Program-made: the position numbers and the translations under genes
Assembly: GCA_035505955.1 (NCBI GenBank)
Contig: DATJQH010000004.1
Location: 1-15,063, forward strand
From: Fen-999 sp035505955
Lineage (GTDB): Bacteria; Pseudomonadota; Gammaproteobacteria; Burkholderiales; Rhodocyclaceae
Reading direction: 5' to 3'
Length of the DNA stretch: 15,063 bases
Shown: piece by piece, positions 1 through 6,727 of the stretch
Position numbering within the stretch: position 1 is the first letter of the stretch
How the letters are laid out: every line of letters starts with the position of its first letter
The notes under the pieces: generated by a model
The model's database searches: none
Told to the model about the DNA's origin: nothing
The model's input: only the letters and a program-made list of their open reading frames with translations

Positions 1-1
1 C

Positions 2-154
2 ATCCACGACGGCCGCTGGCTGGGTGGCATGGACGCCTTCAACATCAACGACGCCGCGGCGCTGGGTTTCCTATTTCTGACGATCTCTGGTGTGGTGATT
101 CGTCTGCGCGTTGCCGGGAAGAAACCGCAAGGGGAGCCGTACCGCGACGACTGA
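2..154 (+). CDS. PepSY-associated membrane protein, C-terminal end (partial)
   Basis: The reading frame is open from the left edge to a TGA at 152-154 and gives about 50 residues. It begins IHDGRWLGG, continues with NDAAALGFLFLTISGVVI, a hydrophobic helix, and ends in a short basic cytoplasmic tail. The His-x-Gly-x-x-x-Gly stretch followed by a single helix is typical of the last part of PepSY-associated transmembrane proteins, which are inner-membrane proteins often found next to TonB-dependent metal receptors. Only the end is visible, so the family call rests on this short piece and on the metal-uptake context. The stop codon lies inside the first copy of a 17-base repeat (142-158). Confidence 0.55.
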   Translation: MHDGRWLGGMDAFNINDAAALGFLFLTISGVVIRLRVAGKKPQGEPYRDD

Positions 155-158
155 CTTT
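142..158 (+). repeat. 17-base repeat, copy 1
   Basis: The sequence CCGCGACGACTGACTTT matches copies at 957-973 and 4458-4474 (consensus CCGTCACGRCTGACTTT) at 15 of 17 positions against the third copy. This copy overlaps the stop codon of the PepSY-type gene. Its last T is 20 bases before the centre of the palindrome at 171-185, the same distance as in copy 2 (973 to 993). Function unknown. Confidence 0.5.
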
Positions 159-170
159 CAGCCGCGGGTC

Positions 171-185
171 GCGGCAACATGTCGG
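171..185 (+). promoter_or_regulatory. second, weaker regulator palindrome
   Basis: GCGGCAACATGTCGG matches the shared consensus GYGRCNANNTGYCGC except at its last base. It lies centre-to-centre 20 bases upstream of the better palindrome at 191-205, so a regulator could bind both on nearly the same face of the helix (two turns). No -10 hexamer lies 31 bases downstream of this copy, so it may be an auxiliary site. Confidence 0.4.
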
Positions 186-190
186 TGCGT

Positions 191-234
191 GTGGCGATTT
201 GCCGCACGATCTGCGAAAGAGCGGGCTTTAGCAT
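191..234 (+). promoter_or_regulatory. predicted activator-dependent promoter of the first nosL-like gene
   Basis: The palindrome GTGGCGATTTGCCGC (191-205, centre 198) is followed exactly 31 bases from its centre by TAGCAT (229-234), a TATAAT-like -10 box. The -35 position (206-211, acgatc, 17 bases before the -10) has no consensus, which fits a promoter that needs an activator touching RNA polymerase. The same palindrome, spacing and poor -35 recur at 986-1029 and, on the - strand, at 10663-10706. Transcription would start near 241, leaving a leader of about 134 bases before the gene at 375. Confidence 0.55.
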
Positions 235-374
235 TTGTCCCTTTGGGAGCTGCGGTGCTTTGCCGGCAGTGCCATTGCAGTCACCAAGACGCGGAATAAC
301 CGAGAACTCTATTGCGAGCACCGGAACTCCATGCCGACGCTCGAGGCTACCTACTGATGGCGAGAGAATCCGAC

Positions 375-938
375 ATGGACAGACGCACCGTATTGCGCAG
401 CGCGTTGCTCCTTGTGGCATCTACTCCGGCAATCGCCGAGGATGAGAAGGCAAGGCCCGTCGATCCCGCACCGCTCGAAAACGAGCTGTCCAAGTATCCC
501 CGTTGCAGCCAATGCAACATGGATCGGCGCACGTTCCATCGCACGCGCCATCTGATCCACTACCTGGATGGTACCGCCGAGGGAAGCTGCTCAATCCGGT
601 GTGTTGCGGTCAGCCTGATGCAAAGGGTCGAAATGGGAGCGGCAGCGATCTACGCGGCGGACTTCGGCAGTGTGGCCGAACCGCGGCCGATGATCGATGC
701 CGACCAGGCTACTTACATCATTGGCGGCGACTTTCCACCCTTGATGTCGAAGCGCCCCAAAACGGCATTCGCGAGTCGTGAGGCGGCTGAGGCTGGCCAA
801 GTCGCCAAGGGCGGCGAGTTGGCCGACTTCGATCAGGCGCTCAAGGCGGCACTCGCCGACATGGTCGATGAAATGAAGACCAGAAGGCGGTTGCGTGCGG
901 AACGCGAGGAGAGAAAGCGCCGCGCGGCCGCCGGCTGA
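375..938 (+). CDS. NosL-like copper-binding periplasmic protein (first copy)
   Basis: A 187-residue protein. NosL proteins bind Cu(I) in the periplasm and help assemble N2O reductase copper centres. Residues 44-49 read CSQCNM, the place of the usual CxxCGM copper motif. His62 in LIHY and the pair Cys72/Cys76 (CSIRC) are further possible ligands and are shared with the second copy at 3109-3714. The pattern IYAADF...PRPM...ATYIIGGDF...GGELADFD follows the NosL domain. The N-terminus, MDRRTVLRSALLL, resembles a twin-arginine signal ending near AIA (residue 21), unlike the lipoprotein signal of classical NosL. The start at 375 was chosen because it places the RR at the N-terminus and follows GAGAGAA (362-368); ATG at 357 is an alternative. 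The last 20 residues are strongly basic. It is preceded by a palindrome-type promoter (191-234) and is probably transcribed alone. Confidence 0.75.
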   Translation: MDRRTVLRSALLLVASTPAIAEDEKARPVDPAPLENELSKYPRCSQCNMDRRTFHRTRHLIHYLDGTAEGSCSIRCVAVSLMQRVEMGAAAIYAADFGSVAEPRPMIDADQATYIIGGDFPPLMSKRPKTAFASREAAEAGQVAKGGELADFDQALKAALADMVDEMKTRRRLRAEREERKRRAAAG

Positions 939-956
939 ACTGTAGAAAGTGGCGTA

Positions 957-973
957 CCGTCACGGCTGACTTT
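957..973 (+). repeat. 17-base repeat, copy 2
   Basis: CCGTCACGGCTGACTTT differs from copy 3 (4458-4474) at one base. It lies 18 bases after the stop of the first nosL-like gene, and its last base is 20 bases before the centre of the palindrome at 986-1000. Confidence 0.55.
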
Positions 974-985
974 CGGCGCACCGCT

Positions 986-1029
986 GCGGCCAAATGTCGC
1001 ACTACTGCGACTGCGGGGTCCCCTATCAT
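986..1029 (+). promoter_or_regulatory. predicted activator-dependent promoter of the first TonB receptor operon
   Basis: The palindrome GCGGCCAAATGTCGC (986-1000, centre 993) is followed 31 bases from its centre by TATCAT (1024-1029), a good -10 box. The -35 position (1001-1006, actact) is non-consensus. Transcription would start near 1036, giving a leader of about 33 bases to the GTG start at 1069. The spacing equals that of the promoters at 191-234 and 10663-10706. A palindrome GGGGTCCCC (1015-1023) lies directly before the -10 box. Confidence 0.6.
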
Positions 1030-1068
1030 CCCGCGTTACTCGACAACAACAGGTTGAGGGGGTCCGCA

Positions 1069-3102
1069 GTGAACACATTTCCGCCGGCCGTGCGCCGCGA
1101 ACTCATTGTCGCCATTTCGGTTGCGCTCGTTGCGATTTCGGTCCAGGCTGAGGACACTCCAATGGATCGCGTCGTCGTCACCGCGACGCGGACCGCAAAC
1201 CCGCTGGATCAAGTCGCGGCCTCGGTCAGCGTGGTTGGGCAGGAGGACTTCGCCGACGTGCAGGCCGCCAACATCGCCGAGACGATGAAGAAGCTGCCCA
1301 ACGTGAACTTCGGCGGCGGCCCGCGCATCGTGGGTGAGGTTCCGACCATCCGCGGCTATTACGGCGCGTCGATTGCACTGTCGGTCGATGGTGCCCGCCA
1401 GAACGACGTAACGTCTCCCGGCATGCGCTCCCCGCTCTACGTCGATCCCTATTTCCTGCATCAGGTTGAAGTGCTGCGTGGCCCGGCGTCATCGCTGTAC
1501 GGTTCTGGCGGCAACGGTGGTGCGATGGCCTTCACCACGCTCTCGGCGCGCGACCTTCTCCAGGCCGGCCAGGCTTTCGGTGCCGGCGTCAAGGCCGGCT
1601 ACGCCAGCGCGGACAAGTCATGGTACGGCAACGCGCGCGCCTACGGCGGCAATGAGATGCTCGACGGTCTCGTTGCGCTCAGCCACCGCGACTGGGACAA
1701 GATCCGTCAGGGCGACGGCACCTACCTCGAACCCAATGACGGCAAGTCCGACAGCGTGCTGGTCAAGGGCGGACTGAATGCGGGTGGTGCCCGCTACGAG
1801 CTCTCGCACCAGACCTACAAGAGCGACAACCTGCAGCCGCGCAATCCACAGGCGAACGCCTACCTCGCCGGGTCGCCGGTTGTGTCGGAGAATCATATCG
1901 ACCAGAAGCAGACGGTGCTGCGCGGTGCGACGACCGGCACCGGTCCCTGGGCGATTTCCGGAACGCTCTACGACACGAAGCTGGAGTTCATCGACGATCA
2001 GGGCGCGAATGCCGCTGCAGCGCCGCGTACCACGATGGCCACGAAGACCACTGGCGGCAGTCTGCAAGGATCACTCTCGTTCGCGGGCGCCGGCGAGCAT
2101 CGCCTGACCGCCGGCGTCGACAACTACGACTCCAGGCAGTCTGCAACCACCGCCGGCGCACCGAACCCGGTCAACCCGGATGGCAGCCAGAAAGTAACCG
2201 GGGTCTTCGCGGAGGATGAAATCCTGTTTGGCGGCCAGTGGCGCCTGATCCCGAGCATCCGTCACGACCGATTTGACACCACCGCGGACAACGTCGGCAG
2301 TTCCACCAGCGCCAGTCATACCTCGCCGAAGGTCACGCTCGCGTGGCAGCCTCTTGCCGGCCTCATGCTGTACGGCAACTATGGCGAGTCCTTCCGCGCG
2401 CCGACGCTCGGCGAAATGTACGGCGCCATTTCCGGCACCAACTACTTCATGAACTTCCGCGCCAACACGGGCCTCAGGCCGGAAGTCGACAAAACGTATG
2501 AAATCGGCAGCAACTACACCTTGCGCGCGCTTGCTGCAGCCGGCGACGTGTTCCGCTTGCGCGTGGCGCTCTTCGACGGCAAGGCTGAAGACCTGATCTC
2601 CAGCACCGTGGTTGGTTCCTACACTCGCACGGCGCCGTATGTTGGTACCGGATTCATCCTGCAAGCGCAGAACGTCAGTAGTGCTGATCGCAAGGGTGCG
2701 GAACTCGAAACGGGCTACGACATCGGCGCCTGGCAAACCAAACTCGCCTATAGCCGCGTCCGCGTGACAGATGCAAAGACCGGTGCCGGTCTTTTCTCGC
2801 CGCCGGACAAGATCAACCTGCGCGTGCGCTGGGCGACACCGGTCACCGGCCTGTCGCTCATGCTGAGCAGCACCGGCGTCGGCGCACAGGACTACGACGC
2901 CACTGCGCTGCGCCGCCGGCCCGGCTACTCCACACACGATGTGTTCGCAACCTGGATGTCGTTGGACAAGAAGTATCGCGCCGACTTCGGCGTCGCCAAC
3001 CTGTTCGACAAGCGCTACGCTGACTATCAGGGCTCGATGGCCTATGCCTACGTGTATGACGTCGGCCGTAACGTGCGCGCTTCGTTCACCGTCGAGTTCT
3101 AA
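1069..3102 (+). CDS. TonB-dependent outer-membrane receptor, haem-receptor-like scaffold, substrate probably copper
   Basis: A 677-residue TonB-dependent transporter starting at GTG 1069, chosen because GAGGGGG (1056-1062) is a strong ribosome site and a signal peptide follows at once (cleavage near VQA, residue 27). A TonB box (RVVVTAT, 34-40) and a plug domain (about 45-155, with VPTIRG and VEVLRGPASSLYGSG) come next, then the 22-strand barrel ending in FTVEF with a terminal Phe. The barrel carries YGESFRAP (FRAP at 442-445) and NTGL (466-469), the places of the FRAP and NPDL boxes of haem/haemoglobin receptors. The His that lies between these boxes in haem receptors is absent; the 20 residues there contain two Met and no His. 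With NosL-like and NirV-like neighbours, copper or a copper chelate is a likelier cargo than haem. That is inference; a siderophore is also possible. It begins a three-gene operon, six bases before the next gene. Confidence 0.8.
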   Translation: MNTFPPAVRRELIVAISVALVAISVQAEDTPMDRVVVTATRTANPLDQVAASVSVVGQEDFADVQAANIAETMKKLPNVNFGGGPRIVGEVPTIRGYYGASIALSVDGARQNDVTSPGMRSPLYVDPYFLHQVEVLRGPASSLYGSGGNGGAMAFTTLSARDLLQAGQAFGAGVKAGYASADKSWYGNARAYGGNEMLDGLVALSHRDWDKIRQGDGTYLEPNDGKSDSVLVKGGLNAGGARYELSHQTYKSDNLQPRNPQANAYLAGSPVVSENHIDQKQTVLRGATTGTGPWAISGTLYDTKLEFIDDQGANAAAAPRTTMATKTTGGSLQGSLSFAGAGEHRLTAGVDNYDSRQSATTAGAPNPVNPDGSQKVTGVFAEDEILFGGQWRLIPSIRHDRFDTTADNVGSSTSASHTSPKVTLAWQPLAGLMLYGNYGESFRAPTLGEMYGAISGTNYFMNFRANTGLRPEVDKTYEIGSNYTLRALAAAGDVFRLRVALFDGKAEDLISSTVVGSYTRTAPYVGTGFILQAQNVSSADRKGAELETGYDIGAWQTKLAYSRVRVTDAKTGAGLFSPPDKINLRVRWATPVTGLSLMLSSTGVGAQDYDATALRRRPGYSTHDVFATWMSLDKKYRADFGVANLFDKRYADYQGSMAYAYVYDVGRNVRASFTVEF

Positions 3103-3108
3103 AGTGAC

Positions 3109-3714
3109 ATGATGAAGCGCCGCGACCTGCTCAAGCTTTCGCTCCTCGCCAGCACGGCCGGCGCCGCGCCGGCTCGCGCCGCCGACTGTAGCAAACCGAC
3201 CGACGGCACGCCGGCGCAGTTCATTCCAAAGAAGCCGGCCGACCCGGCGCCGCAAGACAACGACGTCGAGAAGTATCCCAACTGCCCGTACTGCGGTATG
3301 GATCGCCGCTACAACCACAAGGCGCGCATGCTGATCCATTACGGCAACGACGTACCCGACCCGCTCTGTTCCATTCATTGCGGCGTCATCAGCCTGGCGA
3401 TCAACCTTGCGCTCGACCCGAAGGCGATCTACGTCGCCGACAACGCCGTCGAAACCGATCCGCGCCCGCTGGTCGAAGTGGGCAAGGCGACCTTCCTCGT
3501 CGGCAGCGACCTGCCCGGCGTCATGACCTGGAACAGCAAGGTGGCCTACGGCAGCGCGGAGGCCGCGGCCGCGGCACAGAAGGTGCACGGCGGCAGGCTG
3601 ATGGACTTCCAGGAAACGCTCAAGGTTTCCTTCACCGACCTCGCCGACGATCTCGAGCGCATGCGCAAGGGGCGCGAGGAACGCCGCCGCCGCGCCGCGA
3701 AGAAGCCGGCATGA
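3109..3714 (+). CDS. NosL-like copper-binding periplasmic protein (second copy)
   Basis: A 201-residue paralogue of the protein at 375-938. Residues 59-64 read CPYCGM, the standard NosL Cu(I) motif. His77 (LIHY) and Cys87/His90/Cys91 (CSIHC) are additional possible ligands. The middle, IYVADN...ATFLVGSD...GGRLMDF, follows the NosL fold. The N-terminus MMKRRDLLKLSLLA resembles a twin-arginine signal with cleavage near ARA (residue 24). There is no lipobox, whereas classical NosL is a lipoprotein. The C-terminus is Arg/Lys-rich (RKGREERRRRAAKK), as in the first copy. Two adjacent ATG codons (3109, 3112) could serve as start. The gene follows the receptor by six bases and overlaps the next gene by four (ATGA at 3711-3714), so all three are translated together. 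Confidence 0.8.
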   Translation: MMKRRDLLKLSLLASTAGAAPARAADCSKPTDGTPAQFIPKKPADPAPQDNDVEKYPNCPYCGMDRRYNHKARMLIHYGNDVPDPLCSIHCGVISLAINLALDPKAIYVADNAVETDPRPLVEVGKATFLVGSDLPGVMTWNSKVAYGSAEAAAAAQKVHGGRLMDFQETLKVSFTDLADDLERMRKGREERRRRAAKKPA

Positions 3715-4442
3715 GGAAGTTTGCATTGCTGCTGGCGGCGATCGGCGTCGTCGCCCATGCCGAATCGTTTCGCGATTGCTCGACCTGCCCGGAGATGGTG
3801 ACGGTACCGGCCGGCAGTTTCGTCATGGGCATCGATGGCCGCGGCGACCTAGGACCCGCGCACACTGTCAGCCTGCCCGCCTTTGCCATCGGCAGGTTCG
3901 AGGTGACGCAGGGCGAATGGAAGGCGCTGATGGGCACCAACCCGTCGAAGTTCGTCGACTGCGGCGACAACTGCCCGGTCGAACGCGTCACTTGGCCGGA
4001 AGCGCAGGAATTCGTCAAACGCCTCGCCGACAGGACCGGCAAACGCTACGCCCTGCCTTCTGAAGCCCAGTGGGAATACGCTTGCCGCGCCGGGCAGCAG
4101 ACCGACTGGTGCGGCGGCAACGAGTTCGACAAGGTCGAGTGGGCCGGCGACGAATACGGGAGCACGCATCCCGTCGGCCAGAAGCTGGCCAACGCCTGGG
4201 GCCTGTTCGACATGAGCGGCAATGTCTGGGAATGGACGCAGGACTGCGCGCACCCCGACTACACGGGCGCGCCGACCGACGGCTCGGCATGGGAGGTCGC
4301 AGGCGAATGCAAGAGCCGCATGCTGCGCGGCGGCTCATGGCTGAGCGGACCGCAATACGGCCGCGTTGGCCTCCGCTTCGGCTTCACATCCACTTTCCGC
4401 GCGCACGACTTCGGTTTTCGCGTCGTTCGCGAGGCGAAGTAG
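3711..4442 (+). CDS. periplasmic formylglycine-generating-enzyme-fold protein, NirV-like
   Basis: A 243-residue protein with a signal peptide (cleavage near AHA, residue 17) and a single FGE-sulfatase/SUMF1 domain. It shows the usual landmarks in order: VPAGSFVMG (32-40), FEVTQGEW (63-70), VTWPEAQEF (93-101), LPSEAQWEYACRAG (115-128), GLFDMSGNVWEW (164-175), LRGGSW (205-210) and HDFGFRVV (232-239). True formylglycine-generating enzymes carry two catalytic Cys in the segment after GGSW; here it reads LSGPQYGRVG, without Cys. Sulfatase activation is therefore unlikely. Proteins of this fold called NirV are encoded beside copper nitrite reductase genes, which matches this copper context, but their role is not settled. 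The protein has seven Cys elsewhere, in part paired (23/26, 84/88). The start overlaps the stop of the nosL-like gene. Confidence 0.75.
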   Translation: MRKFALLLAAIGVVAHAESFRDCSTCPEMVTVPAGSFVMGIDGRGDLGPAHTVSLPAFAIGRFEVTQGEWKALMGTNPSKFVDCGDNCPVERVTWPEAQEFVKRLADRTGKRYALPSEAQWEYACRAGQQTDWCGGNEFDKVEWAGDEYGSTHPVGQKLANAWGLFDMSGNVWEWTQDCAHPDYTGAPTDGSAWEVAGECKSRMLRGGSWLSGPQYGRVGLRFGFTSTFRAHDFGFRVVREAK

Positions 4443-4457
4443 CGCGCACGAACGGAT

Positions 4458-4474
4458 CCGTCACGACTGACTTT
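4458..4474 (+). repeat. 17-base repeat, copy 3
   Basis: CCGTCACGACTGACTTT lies 15 bases after the stop of the NirV-like gene and before the OprC/NosA-type gene. It matches copy 2 at 16 of 17 bases. Unlike copies 1 and 2 it is not followed by the GYGRC palindrome. An imperfect palindrome, TTGGTCGATCAA (4479-4490), lies just downstream. Confidence 0.5.
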
Positions 4475-4499
4475 GGCGTTGGTCGATCAACTGCTTCTT

Positions 4500-4519
4500 G
4501 CCGGCGCATCCGCGCCGGC
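4500..4519 (+). other. perfect 8-bp hairpin in the leader of the OprC/NosA-type gene
   Basis: GCCGGCGC and GCGCCGGC flank the four-base loop ATCC with no mismatch. It ends eight bases before the ribosome site (GGGGGA, 4527-4532). It has no T run after it (cgtgttt), so it is a poor intrinsic terminator. It could limit read-through from the upstream operon, stabilise the mRNA or affect translation. Confidence 0.4.
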
Positions 4520-4537
4520 CGTGTTTGGGGGAATGTC

Positions 4538-6727
4538 ATGAAATCCGGAAAACTCATCCTCGTCGTTGCCACCCTGCCATGGGCGATCTCGCATGCATTC
4601 GCGCAGGAAACGCAGTTGCCGAAAGTCGTGATTTCCGGCGAGCGCATCGACGACGGCACGGTGCGCGCGACGACGCTGCGCGCCGACGATCTCGCCGGCC
4701 CGCGCGTGGGCACCAGCGATAGCGCGCGCATGCTCGAAGGTGTGGCGGGCGTGAGCTTCTACTCCGGCGGCGGCGTCTCCAGCCTGCCGGTGGTCGACGG
4801 CCTCGCCGACGACCGTCTGCGCATCTCGGTCGACGGCATGACCATCACCTCGGCCTGCCCCAATCACATGAACCCGGCGCTTTCCTACATGGACGCCTCC
4901 GCGGTGACCAGCATCAGCGTGATGGCGGGCATTACGCCCGTCAGTCTCGGCGGCGACAGCATCGGCGGCACCATCGCCATTCGCTCCGCAAGTCCGATTT
5001 TCGCCGCGCCGGGTGAAGGTTTGCGGACCTCGGGCAGCCTGTCCGGTTTCTATCGCAGCAACGGCGACGCCTCCGGCTTCAACGCGCATGCCGCGCTGGC
5101 CGGCGAATCGTTCAGCATCGGCTACACCGGCTCGACGGTAAAGTCGGCCAACTACAAAGACGGCAACGGCAAGGTCCAGCGCTCCAGCGAATACGAGTCG
5201 GGTAACAATCAGCTCGTACTGGCTGGCAAGCTCGGCCGCGATGTCGTCAGCCTCGACATTGGCTGGCAGGAAATTCCTTATCAGGGGTATCCGAACCAGT
5301 ACATGGACATGACCAGCAATCGCAGCACCTCGGTGAACCTGCGCTACCAGGGCGGCTTCGACTGGGGCGAACTCGAAGCGCGGGCCTATCGGCAGCGGGT
5401 ACGGCACAAGATGGACATGCTCGACGACAAAGCCAATCTGGGCGTGATGACTTACGGCATGCCGTACGCAATGCCAATGGATACCCGGGCCATCGACAGC
5501 GGCTATGCCCTGGAAGCCGCGCTGCCCGTCGCGGCACAGGACGTCGTCCGCATCGGCCACGAATACCATCGCTACACTCTGGACGACTGGTGGCCGCCGA
5601 TTCCCGGCTCGATGATGATGGGCCCGGACACGTTCTGGAACATAAATGGCGGCAAGCGCGAACGTATCGCGCTCTACGGCGAATGGGAAGCGAAGTGGAA
5701 TCCCGTCTGGAGCAGCCAACTCGGCGTTCGCTACGAGCGCGTGAGCATGAACACAGGCTCGGTGCAGGGCTACTACGACGCCACCATGGACATGGGCATG
5801 GGCATCTACCAGAACGACGCCGACGCCTTCAACGCCAAGGACCACAAGCGTACCGACAACAACGTCGACCTCACCGCCGCGATGCGCTACCAGCCGGACG
5901 CGACCAGCACCGTCGACTTCGGCTTCGCCCGCAAGACGCGCTCGCCGAACATCTACGAGCGCTTCGCCTGGTCGAACGAATCGGCGATGGCCGGCACCAT
6001 GGTCTCGTGGTTCGGCGACCTCAACGCCTACGTCGGCAACCTCGACCTCAAGCCGGAAGTCGCCAACACGCTGCGCGTCACCGCCGACTGGCACGACGCC
6101 GAGCGCCGCGACTGGCAGTTCACCGCGACGCCGTTCTACACGCGCGTCACGGACTACATCAACGCCGAGGCGAACCCGAACGTCGTCGATCTTTCCATGA
6201 TGGGCATGGCCAGCACGGCGCCGGGGCGTGCCGCGTTACGCTTCGTCAACCATGACGCTCGTCTCTACGGCCTCGACCTTGCGGCGAAGATGCGCCTCGG
6301 CCATGCCGGCGGCGACTGGAGCGGGAGGGTGGTGGCAAGTTATGTGAATGGCAAGGATCTGAGCACGGGCGGTAACCTTTACAACATCATGCCCTTGAAT
6401 GGCCGGCTGGGGCTCGACCACAAGCTCGGCGCCTGGTCGAACAGCGTCGAACTGCAAGTGGTGGGAGCCAAGACGCGCGTCGATGCCGTGCGCGGCGAAC
6501 TCAAGACCGCTGGCTACTCGCTGGTCAACCTGCGTACCGGTTACGACTGGGGCACGTTCCGCCTCGATGCCGGCATCGACAACCTGTTCGACAAGCGCTA
6601 CGACCTGCCGCTGGGCGGCGTCGACTTCTACGAGTACAACTACCTGTCGACCGCCACCAACGGCCATCTCGCGCAGGTGCGCGGTCCGGGCCGTTCGATC
6701 AATGTCGGGCTGACGGCGAAGTTCTAA
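4538..6727 (+). CDS. oprC: TonB-dependent copper receptor, OprC/NosA family
   Basis: A 729-residue outer-membrane receptor with a signal peptide (cleavage near AFA, residue 22), plug domain and barrel ending in LTAKF. OprC of Pseudomonas aeruginosa binds copper through a CxxxM motif in the plug and an HxM motif in the barrel about 180 residues on. Here Cys107-Met111 (CPNHM) and His290-Met292 (HKM) are 183 residues apart, so both halves of the site are present. Further Met-rich stretches occur in likely loops: 304-314 (MTYGMPYAMPM), 359-361, 417-421 (MDMGM) and 554-557 (MMGM). NosA, the P. stutzeri relative, is linked to supply of copper for N2O reductase. ATG at 4538 follows GGGGGA (4527-4532). 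It may share the upstream operon transcript (95-base gap) or have its own promoter; no palindrome of the island type was found here. Its TAA overlaps the stop of the convergent gene. Confidence 0.88.
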   Translation: MKSGKLILVVATLPWAISHAFAQETQLPKVVISGERIDDGTVRATTLRADDLAGPRVGTSDSARMLEGVAGVSFYSGGGVSSLPVVDGLADDRLRISVDGMTITSACPNHMNPALSYMDASAVTSISVMAGITPVSLGGDSIGGTIAIRSASPIFAAPGEGLRTSGSLSGFYRSNGDASGFNAHAALAGESFSIGYTGSTVKSANYKDGNGKVQRSSEYESGNNQLVLAGKLGRDVVSLDIGWQEIPYQGYPNQYMDMTSNRSTSVNLRYQGGFDWGELEARAYRQRVRHKMDMLDDKANLGVMTYGMPYAMPMDTRAIDSGYALEAALPVAAQDVVRIGHEYHRYTLDDWWPPIPGSMMMGPDTFWNINGGKRERIALYGEWEAKWNPVWSSQLGVRYERVSMNTGSVQGYYDATMDMGMGIYQNDADAFNAKDHKRTDNNVDLTAAMRYQPDATSTVDFGFARKTRSPNIYERFAWSNESAMAGTMVSWFGDLNAYVGNLDLKPEVANTLRVTADWHDAERRDWQFTATPFYTRVTDYINAEANPNVVDLSMMGMASTAPGRAALRFVNHDARLYGLDLAAKMRLGHAGGDWSGRVVASYVNGKDLSTGGNLYNIMPLNGRLGLDHKLGAWSNSVELQVVGAKTRVDAVRGELKTAGYSLVNLRTGYDWGTFRLDAGIDNLFDKRYDLPLGGVDFYEYNYLSTATNGHLAQVRGPGRSINVGLTAKF

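Noticed and set aside
2071..3726. Long - strand open frame opposite the first receptor and second nosL-like gene
   Set aside because: It is a shadow of GC-rich coding sequence; no family features, no ribosome site, and the + strand genes are unmistakable. The same applies to the long - strand frame at 4487-6094 and the + frame at 8501-9646.
4070..6727. An upstream extension of the OprC-type frame starting at 4070 (885 residues)
   Set aside because: The first part is the NirV-like gene read in another frame. The signal peptide and ribosome site fix the start at 4538.
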